10,564 nucleotides of DNA from an uncultured Clostridia bacterium (lineage in GTDB: Bacteria; Bacillota; Clostridia; Oscillospirales; Ruminococcaceae): contig CAMWNQ010000051.1 in the NCBI GenBank assembly GCA_947175655.1, positions 1 through 10,564 of the forward strand, written 5' to 3'. The notes under the pieces were generated by a model that worked only from the letters and a program-made list of their open reading frames with translations, was not told the origin of the DNA and searched no databases. A program made the position numbers and the translations under genes. This document shows positions 4,487 through 10,564 of the stretch, piece by piece. How positions within the stretch are numbered: the first letter of the stretch is position 1; the number at the start of each line of letters is the position of its first letter.

Positions 4487-6562
4487 ATGGCAAATAATCT
4501 GGTTATAGTTGAATCGCCTGCAAAGGCAAAAACAATACAGAAGTATTTAGGAAAAGGATATGAAGTAATAGCCTCTATGGGTCATATAAGAGACCTTCCG
4601 AAATCAAGGCTTGGTGTTGATGTTGATAATCAGTTCCAGCCTAAGTATATTAATATGAAAGGCAAGAAAGATGTAATATCAGACCTTAAAAAACGTGCAA
4701 AAAAATGTAAAAAGATATATCTTGCAACTGACCCTGACCGTGAGGGCGAGGCTATCTCTTGGCATATTGCACAGCTTCTTAAACTTGATATAAATGACAA
4801 TAACAGAGTTGAATTCAATGAAATTACAAAAAGCGGTATTAAAAATGGTATGAGCAATCCTCATAAAATTGATATAGATTTGGTTAATGCTCAGCAGGCC
4901 AGACGTATTCTTGACCGTCTTGTCGGATATAATTTAAGTCCTTTTCTCTGGAAAAAGGTAAAGGGTGGATTGTCTGCCGGACGTGTTCAGTCAGTGGCAG
5001 TGAGAATTGTTGTTGAACGTGAGGAAGAAATAAGACAATTTATTGCAAAAGAATACTGGTCAGTTGATGCAAAGTTCAGAGCTTTGTCGGATAAGATTTT
5101 TAATGCTTCTCTTCATTCTGTTGACGGCAAAAAAATAGATATGCCTGATAAGAGTTTTGCTGATAATATATTAAAGCGACTTGAAAATGCTGAATATATT
5201 GTTAAGGAAGTAAGAAAGAAAGTTGTGAAAAAACAGCCGTCACCTCCTTTTATAACTTCAACTATGCAACAGGACGCTTCAAGAAGACTTGGATTTTCTT
5301 CAAAGCGTACAATGAAAACTGCACAGGAACTTTATGAGGGTGTTGATATAAAGGGTATGGGTGCAGTAGGTCTCATAACATATATGAGAACGGACAGCCT
5401 GAGAATATCCGAAGAGGCACAGAATTCTGCAAGAGATTATATAGAGTCAGTATATGGAAAAAATTATCTTCCAGAAAAGCCGAAAGTATATAAATCAAAG
5501 AAAAATGCTCAGGATGCACACGAGGCTATAAGACCTTCTATTATAGATTTAACCCCTTCAAAAGTAAAATCAAGTCTTACTGATGACCAGTATAAACTTT
5601 ATAAACTTATATGGGAAAGGTTTATTGCTTGTCAGATGGAAAATGCTCTTCTTGATACTGTATCGGTTGATATCGAAGCAGATAACTGTATTTTCAGAGC
5701 GTCCGGATATTCAGTAAAATTTGACGGTTTTACAATACTTTATACAGAAGCTTCTGATAATGAGGAAGAAGGAAAAAAAGAACTTCCTCCGCTTGTTGAG
5801 GGTGATAAACTTAAACTTGAAGAACTTAAAGCCAATCAACATTTTACACAGCCTCCTGCAAGATACAGTGAAGCTACTCTCATAAAGGCACTTGAAGAAA
5901 ATGGAATCGGTAGACCAAGTACCTATGCACCTACTATTACAACTATAATGTCACGTATGTATGTTGAACATGAGGGAAAACAACTTAAACCTACTAATCT
6001 TGGTGAAATTATTACTCAGCTTATGAAGGAACATTTTAAAAATATAGTTGATTATCAGTTTACTGCACAGATGGAAAGCAATCTTGACTGCGTTGAAAGA
6101 GGAGAAAAAGACTGGGTAGAAACTCTTGATGAATTCTATGGTGATTTTGAGGAAACCCTTAAAAAAGCAGAAAAAGCTATGGAAGGCAAAAAGATAGAAG
6201 TTCCAGCAGAAGAAACTGATATTATATGCGATAAATGCGGAAGAAAAATGGTAATAAAGTATGGTCCTTATGGTAAGTTTATTGCTTGTCCGGGATTCCC
6301 TGAATGTGAGAATACAAAAAAAATCGTTCAGGAAACGAAGGGAACGTGTCCTGTATGCGGTAAAAAAATCCTTATCAAAAAATCAAAAAAGGGCAGGAGC
6401 TTTTATGGCTGTGAAGGTTATCCGGAGTGCAATTTTATGACGTGGAATGAACCTGTCGAAGAAAAATGTCCGAAATGTGGCAGTACACTCTTTAAAAAGG
6501 GTAAGAGAAACGGAAAAATTGTATGTGAAAAAGCTGAATGTGGATATGAAAGGGATATTTAA
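4487..6562 (+). CDS. topA: DNA topoisomerase I (type IA)
   Basis: TopA relaxes negative supercoils by cutting one strand through a 5'-phosphotyrosine link and passing the other strand. The 691-residue protein opens with the Toprim domain: VIVESPAKAKTI (6-17, with the conserved Glu9), then GHIRDLP and the acidic motif TDPDREGEAISWH starting at 81. The catalytic tyrosine is Tyr299 in LITYMRTDSLRIS, and HEAIRP follows. The C-terminus has three Cys4 zinc-ribbon repeats at about 580-609, 621-650 and 661-686, each with a CxxC pair and a second cysteine pair. An upstream TTG at 4463 is open in frame, but GGGGTGG at 4476-4482 points to the ATG at 4487, whose product MANNLVIVESP matches family starts. 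It ends three bases before trmFO. Confidence 0.98.
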   Translation: MANNLVIVESPAKAKTIQKYLGKGYEVIASMGHIRDLPKSRLGVDVDNQFQPKYINMKGKKDVISDLKKRAKKCKKIYLATDPDREGEAISWHIAQLLKLDINDNNRVEFNEITKSGIKNGMSNPHKIDIDLVNAQQARRILDRLVGYNLSPFLWKKVKGGLSAGRVQSVAVRIVVEREEEIRQFIAKEYWSVDAKFRALSDKIFNASLHSVDGKKIDMPDKSFADNILKRLENAEYIVKEVRKKVVKKQPSPPFITSTMQQDASRRLGFSSKRTMKTAQELYEGVDIKGMGAVGLITYMRTDSLRISEEAQNSARDYIESVYGKNYLPEKPKVYKSKKNAQDAHEAIRPSIIDLTPSKVKSSLTDDQYKLYKLIWERFIACQMENALLDTVSVDIEADNCIFRASGYSVKFDGFTILYTEASDNEEEGKKELPPLVEGDKLKLEELKANQHFTQPPARYSEATLIKALEENGIGRPSTYAPTITTIMSRMYVEHEGKQLKPTNLGEIITQLMKEHFKNIVDYQFTAQMESNLDCVERGEKDWVETLDEFYGDFEETLKKAEKAMEGKKIEVPAEETDIICDKCGRKMVIKYGPYGKFIACPGFPECENTKKIVQETKGTCPVCGKKILIKKSKKGRSFYGCEGYPECNFMTWNEPVEEKCPKCGSTLFKKGKRNGKIVCEKAECGYERDI

Positions 6563-6565
6563 ATA

Positions 6566-7894
6566 ATGAAAGAACAAACAGTAAAAGTTATAGGCGGAGG
6601 ACTTGCTGGTTGTGAAGCTTGCTGGCAACTTGCACAAAGAGGTATTAAAACAATACTCTTTGAAATGAAACCCGAAAAATATACTCCGGCACATAAATTT
6701 CAGGGACTTTCTGAACTTGTATGTTCAAATTCGCTTAAAGCATCAAGACTTGAATCGTCTGCCGGACTTCTTAAAGCTGAAATGGAGAAACTGGGTTCAC
6801 TGATTGTACCCTGTGCAAAGGCAACGGCAGTAGAAGCAGGAGGAGCTTTGGCAGTTGACCGTGAAAAATTTTCACTTCTTGTTACAGAAAAAATAAAATC
6901 ACATGAAAATATTACTGTGGTTTCTGAAGAAGTAAAGAACATTCCTGATGGCAATGTTATAGTCGCTACAGGCCCTCTCACATCAGATGAACTGTCAGCG
7001 GATATTGAAAAAATATGCGGTAACAGACTTAGTTTCTTTGATGCTGCTGCACCGATAGTTTCTTTTGATAGTCTTGATAAAAATCTTGTATTTTTTGCAT
7101 CGAGGTATGACAGGGGCGATGCTGATTATATAAACTGTCCTATGAATAAAGAAGAATATACAAGATTTTATAATGCTCTTATATCTGCTGAAACGGCTGA
7201 ACTTAAAGAATTTGATAAAAAGGCATTCAAAGTCTATGAAGGCTGTATGCCTATAGAAGTTCTTGCAAAAAGAGGAGAGGATACAATGCGTTTCGGCCCT
7301 CTCAAACCGGTGGGACTTATTGACAAGCGTACTGGGAAACGTCCGTATGCAGTAGTACAGCTTAGAAAAGAAAACCGTGAAGGCACAATGTATAATCTTG
7401 TAGGATTTCAGACGAATCTCAAATTCGGAGAGCAGAAAAGAGTATTTTCTATGATTACAGGTCTTGAAAATGCTGAATTTTTGAGATATGGTGTAATGCA
7501 TAGAAATTTCTTTATAGACAGTCCACGTTTTTTAAAGACAACTTTTGAAATGAAAAACCGTGAAGGATTATTCTTTGCCGGTCAGATGACGGGCGTTGAA
7601 GGATATATTGAATCGGCAATGAGTGGAATAATGGCAGGTATAAATATGGCACAGCGTATAAAAGGAAAAAATCCGCTTATACTTCCCAGAGATACTATGA
7701 CTGGAGCATTGAGTGCATATATAAGTGATGAATTTGTAACAGATTTTCAGCCTATGGGTTGCAATATGGGTATACTTCCGGATATCGGAATCAGAATAAA
7801 GGACAAAAAATTAAAATACGGTGCATACGCTGAAAGAGCATTGAAATCACTTGATAAATGTCTGGAGGAATTTGCGAATGAAAATAATTGTTGA
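6566..7894 (+). CDS. trmFO: tRNA (uracil-54-C5)-methyltransferase TrmFO, folate/FAD-dependent
   Basis: TrmFO makes ribothymidine at position 54 of the tRNA T-loop, using methylenetetrahydrofolate as carbon donor and FADH2 as reductant. The 442-residue protein has the family length. Its FAD-binding glycine motif IGGGLAGCEA is at 9-18, followed by FEMKP and ELVCSNSLKAS. Cys53 in that block and Cys227 in YEGCMPIE match the two functional cysteines known in the Bacillus enzyme (53 and 226). Further family blocks are MRFGPLKPVGL and FFAGQMTGVEGYIESA in the second half. The ATG follows GAAAGGGAT (6548-6556) at the end of topA. The topA-trmFO order is common in Firmicutes and implies cotranscription. 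Its 3' end overlaps plsX by 17 bases. Confidence 0.97.
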   Translation: MKEQTVKVIGGGLAGCEACWQLAQRGIKTILFEMKPEKYTPAHKFQGLSELVCSNSLKASRLESSAGLLKAEMEKLGSLIVPCAKATAVEAGGALAVDREKFSLLVTEKIKSHENITVVSEEVKNIPDGNVIVATGPLTSDELSADIEKICGNRLSFFDAAAPIVSFDSLDKNLVFFASRYDRGDADYINCPMNKEEYTRFYNALISAETAELKEFDKKAFKVYEGCMPIEVLAKRGEDTMRFGPLKPVGLIDKRTGKRPYAVVQLRKENREGTMYNLVGFQTNLKFGEQKRVFSMITGLENAEFLRYGVMHRNFFIDSPRFLKTTFEMKNREGLFFAGQMTGVEGYIESAMSGIMAGINMAQRIKGKNPLILPRDTMTGALSAYISDEFVTDFQPMGCNMGILPDIGIRIKDKKLKYGAYAERALKSLDKCLEEFANENNC

Positions 7895-8870
7895 TGCTTT
7901 CGGCGGAGATAATGCACCGCTTGAAGTTCTTAAAGGTGCTGAAAGAGCAGTAAGGGAACTTGATGTAGAAATAATGCTTACGGGTAACAAGAATGTAATA
8001 GAAAAATGTGCAGAGGATAATAATATAAGTCTTCAGAAAATGGAAATAATCCATACAGAAGAAGTATTTGATATTCACGAAGAACCTTCTAAAATTGTAA
8101 AGACTGGTAAAAATACTTCTCTTGCACTTGGTCTTCAATATCTGCGTGACGGAAAGGGAGATGCATTTTTATCTGCCGGAAGTACGGGAGCTTTGGTGGT
8201 CGGTGCTACTATGATTGCAAAGAGAATAAAGGGTGTAAAGAGAGTAGCTCTTGCACCAATAATGCCGTCTGAAAAAGGTTACTTTATGCTTATTGATGCT
8301 GGTGCAAATACGGAATGCCGTCCTGAAATGCTTTTACAGTTTGCTGTTATGGGAAGTGCATATATGCAGACTGTTATGGGATTGAAAAGTCCGAGAACTG
8401 CCCTTGCAAATATCGGTGGTGAAGAGACAAAGGGCAGAGAACTTGAAATTGAAACTTATAAGTTGCTTAAGGAATCTTCACTTAATTTTACAGGTAATAT
8501 TGAAGCTCGTGATATTCCAAAAGGTGATGCTGATGTTGTTGTAGCTGACGGATATACAGGAAATATGCTTCTGAAACTTTATGAGGGTATGGGAAAATTT
8601 ATGTCAAACAAGCTTAAAATGCTTTTCAGCGGATTTTCCGGAAAGCTTTCGGGAATGCTCATATTGAACAAGATAAATCTGCTTAAAAAACAGATGGATT
8701 ATAAGGAAGTCGGCGGAGCTGTTCTGCTTGGAGTTTCAAGACCAGTAATAAAAGCTCACGGAAGTTCTGATGCAAATGCTTTTTTCAATGCAATACGTCA
8801 AGCAAAAAAATGTGTTGATGGTGATGTTGTAGGAAAAATAACAGATTACATATCCGAGAGCAATAAATAG
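7878..8870 (+). CDS. plsX: Phosphate acyltransferase PlsX
   Basis: PlsX converts acyl-ACP and phosphate to acyl-phosphate, which the membrane enzyme PlsY uses to start phospholipid synthesis. It is a peripheral membrane protein. The 330-residue product has the family length and landmarks: IIVDAFGGDNAP at the start, SAGSTGALVVGA, IDAGAN, and VADGYTGNMLLK followed by LLGV near the end. The ATG at 7878 has GGAGGAA at 7864-7870, seven bases away. An in-frame upstream start at 7851 lacks such support and would add nine atypical residues. It begins inside the end of trmFO, suggesting coupling. The acpP gene often found between plsX and rnc is absent; only 29 bases separate plsX from rnc. Confidence 0.97.
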   Translation: MKIIVDAFGGDNAPLEVLKGAERAVRELDVEIMLTGNKNVIEKCAEDNNISLQKMEIIHTEEVFDIHEEPSKIVKTGKNTSLALGLQYLRDGKGDAFLSAGSTGALVVGATMIAKRIKGVKRVALAPIMPSEKGYFMLIDAGANTECRPEMLLQFAVMGSAYMQTVMGLKSPRTALANIGGEETKGRELEIETYKLLKESSLNFTGNIEARDIPKGDADVVVADGYTGNMLLKLYEGMGKFMSNKLKMLFSGFSGKLSGMLILNKINLLKKQMDYKEVGGAVLLGVSRPVIKAHGSSDANAFFNAIRQAKKCVDGDVVGKITDYISESNK

Positions 8871-8899
8871 AATATAGAAATGAGAAAGGAAGTAAAAAA

Positions 8900-9592
8900 A
8901 TGAGAGACATTGAAGAATTTGAAAAAATTATAGATTATAAGTTTAATAATAGAAACCTTCTTATACAGGCACTTTCGCATTCATCATATGCAAATGAAAA
9001 GAAAAAATCAAGAACAAGCAATGAACGTCTTGAATTTCTGGGTGACAGTGTGCTTTCGATAGTTGTATCAAAATATCTTTTTGAACATCTTACCAATATT
9101 GCAGAAGGCGACCTTACAAAACTCAGGGCATCACTTGTATGTGAAAAATCGCTCTATGTTTTTGCAAAGGAAATACATCTCGGTGATTTTATACTTCTCG
9201 GAAAAGGTGAGGAAAATACCGGAGGACGTGAAAGAATATCAATACTTGCTGATGCTTTTGAGGCTGTTATAGCGGCTATATTTCTTGATGGAGGTTTTGA
9301 GGCTGTAACAAAGCATATACTCAGATTTATTCCTGATGATATACAGCATCAGAAAAAACCGGTTTTCAATGACTTCAAAACAATCTTACAGGAAATAGTA
9401 CAGAAAAATCCGGAAGAGAAAGTAGAATATGTTCTTGTAGGTGAGGAAGGCCCTGACCACGATAAAAGATTTGTTGTTCAGGTATGTCTTAATTCCAATG
9501 TCATAGGCAAGGGACTTGGAAAAAGTAAAAAGGAAGCTGAACAAATGGCAGCAAAAGAAGCTCTGGAGCTTATGGGTTATGAAGCACAATAA
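8900..9592 (+). CDS. rnc: Ribonuclease III
   Basis: RNase III cleaves double-stranded RNA, including the stems that release 16S and 23S rRNA precursors. The 230-residue protein has a catalytic domain (about 1-150) and a double-stranded RNA-binding domain (about 157-227). The signature NERLEFLGDSVL at 41-52 supplies Glu42, Glu45 and Asp49. ILADAFEAVIAA supplies Asp118 and Glu121, so all metal-binding residues corresponding to E. coli E38, E41, D45, D114 and E117 are present. The binding domain starts at FNDFKTILQE and ends with KSKKEAEQMAAKEAL. AAGGAAG at 8885-8891 precedes the ATG. It overlaps the following radical SAM gene by 14 bases; in many clostridia a gene of that type also sits between rnc and smc. 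Confidence 0.98.
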   Translation: MRDIEEFEKIIDYKFNNRNLLIQALSHSSYANEKKKSRTSNERLEFLGDSVLSIVVSKYLFEHLTNIAEGDLTKLRASLVCEKSLYVFAKEIHLGDFILLGKGEENTGGRERISILADAFEAVIAAIFLDGGFEAVTKHILRFIPDDIQHQKKPVFNDFKTILQEIVQKNPEEKVEYVLVGEEGPDHDKRFVVQVCLNSNVIGKGLGKSKKEAEQMAAKEALELMGYEAQ

Positions 9593-10564
9593 TATTTCAA
9601 TTTTTATACCACATATAGGTTGTCCGAATAAATGCAGTTTCTGTAATCAGCATACAATAAGCGGAACCCAAAAAGCACCGACAGCAGATGAAGTAAAAGA
9701 AACCTGTAAAAAAGCTTATGAGGAGATAAAAGATAAATCCAATACAGAAATAGCATTTTTCGGTGGAAGTTTTACGGCTATTCCACATAGATATATGATT
9801 GAACTTCTTGAAAGCGTTCAGAAATTTATAGATACTGGTGACGGCAGAGGTTTCAGAGGTATAAGAATATCAACACGTCCTGATTGTATAAATAGGGAAA
9901 TTCTGGATATATTAAAAAAATATAATGTTACAGCTATTGAACTCGGTGCACAGTCAATGTGTGATACAGTTCTTGAAGCAAATGACAGGGGTCATACTTC
10001 CGAAGATGTAGTAAAAGCGTCAACACTTATAAAAGAATACGGTTTTGAACTTGGATTGCAGATGATGGTCGGACTCTATAAAAGTGATTTTTCTGATGAA
10101 TGTCATACAATGGATAAATTTATTGAGATTCATCCTGACACAGTAAGAATTTATCCGATAGTAATTTTAAAAGGAACTAAGTTAGCAGAACTTTATGAAT
10201 CCGGAGAATACGTTCCGGTCAAGGCAATGGAAAAAAAGATTTCTGTTGTATCTATTGTTGCGATGATGCTGAGATGTTTCGACAGAGAGGGCATAGAAGT
10301 AATCAAATGTGGACTCCACGCCAGCGAATTTGTTGAAAAAGATATGATTGGCGGTTTTTATCATCCTGCTTTCAAAGAAATCTGTGAGAGTTATATTTAT
10401 AAGCTGGAAATCGAAAACGTTGTAAATCGTTTAAAGTACAATGGCGAAAAAAGAGATTTATATATTATAGCTGTAAATCCTTCTTGTATAAGCAAGGCAA
10501 TGGGTCATAAAAAATTGAATTATGAATTTTTTAAAAAATGTGGAATAAATATAAAAATAGTGGG
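9579..10564 (+). CDS. Elp3-like radical SAM protein (3' end outside window)
   Basis: The frame stays open from ATG 9579 to the window edge, giving 328 residues without a stop. It begins MKHNNISIFIPHIGCPNKCSFC; the CxxxCxxC set at residues 15, 19 and 22 binds the 4Fe-4S cluster of radical SAM enzymes, and FFGGSFTA (about 64-71) is the next family motif. Blocks ISTRPD, IELGAQSM and LQMMVGL, followed by RIYPIVILKGT, fit the Elp3/oxygen-independent coproporphyrinogen oxidase-like group. True Elp3 carries an acetyltransferase domain that is not seen here. The start overlaps rnc by 14 bases and has GGAG at 9565-9568. RNA modification is a plausible role by family, but the substrate is unknown. The gene typically precedes smc in clostridia, which would be expected just beyond the window. 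Confidence 0.88.
   Translation, partial: MKHNNISIFIPHIGCPNKCSFCNQHTISGTQKAPTADEVKETCKKAYEEIKDKSNTEIAFFGGSFTAIPHRYMIELLESVQKFIDTGDGRGFRGIRISTRPDCINREILDILKKYNVTAIELGAQSMCDTVLEANDRGHTSEDVVKASTLIKEYGFELGLQMMVGLYKSDFSDECHTMDKFIEIHPDTVRIYPIVILKGTKLAELYESGEYVPVKAMEKKISVVSIVAMMLRCFDREGIEVIKCGLHASEFVEKDMIGGFYHPAFKEICESYIYKLEIENVVNRLKYNGEKRDLYIIAVNPSCISKAMGHKKLNYEFFKKCGINIKIV

Noticed and set aside
6995..7501. 168-codon minus-strand open frame inside trmFO
   Set aside because: It is antisense to a clearly conserved gene, and its Phe/Tyr/Ser-rich product is typical of the complement of AT-rich coding DNA.
1..10564. CRISPR arrays, transposons, integrase sites, defence or toxin-antitoxin genes
   Set aside because: Apart from the dprA linker duplication no direct-repeat array, long terminal inverted repeats or recombinase genes were seen; all confident genes are housekeeping or sporulation genes.

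Overview
This AT-rich window comes from a Gram-positive, endospore-lineage bacterium, most likely a clostridial Firmicute (Ruminococcaceae/Oscillospirales-like by gene order and base composition; an inference, not a phylogeny). Evidence is a spoIIR gene, strong Shine-Dalgarno sites, an L20-type infC leader, TrmFO (the folate-dependent tRNA methyltransferase typical of Firmicutes), and the order plsX-rnc-radical SAM gene. Every gene reads on the + strand.

Layout. (1) 1-707: AT-rich upstream DNA and spoIIR, a forespore signalling protein. (2) 731-2405: the translation operon infC-rpmI-rplT. It has a textbook sigma-A promoter (731-759), a roughly 175-nt leader with mutually exclusive antiterminator and terminator hairpins, infC starting at a rare ATT codon, rpmI, an unusually long 318-nt structured spacer, rplT without a Shine-Dalgarno site, and an intrinsic terminator. 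(3) 2453-10564: a tightly packed run with overlaps or short gaps: SpoU/TrmH-family RNA methyltransferase, dprA, topA, trmFO, plsX, rnc and the first 328 codons of an Elp3-like radical SAM gene that leaves the window.

The genes are mostly housekeeping: translation initiation and 50S assembly (IF3, L35, L20), RNA modification and processing (SpoU methylase, TrmFO, RNase III, perhaps the radical SAM protein), DNA topology and uptake (TopA, DprA), and phospholipid synthesis (PlsX). No mobile element, CRISPR array, defence system, tRNA or rRNA gene was seen.

The parts worth a second look are regulatory. The infC leader can form a 10-pair antiterminator that sequesters the whole 5' arm of the terminator. 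The infC start codon is ATT. The rpmI-rplT spacer holds two strong hairpins, a 29-codon ORF and an 8-codon mini-ORF just before the SD-less rplT start; this spacer is the best candidate in the window for an undescribed regulatory RNA, possibly a second L20 control point.
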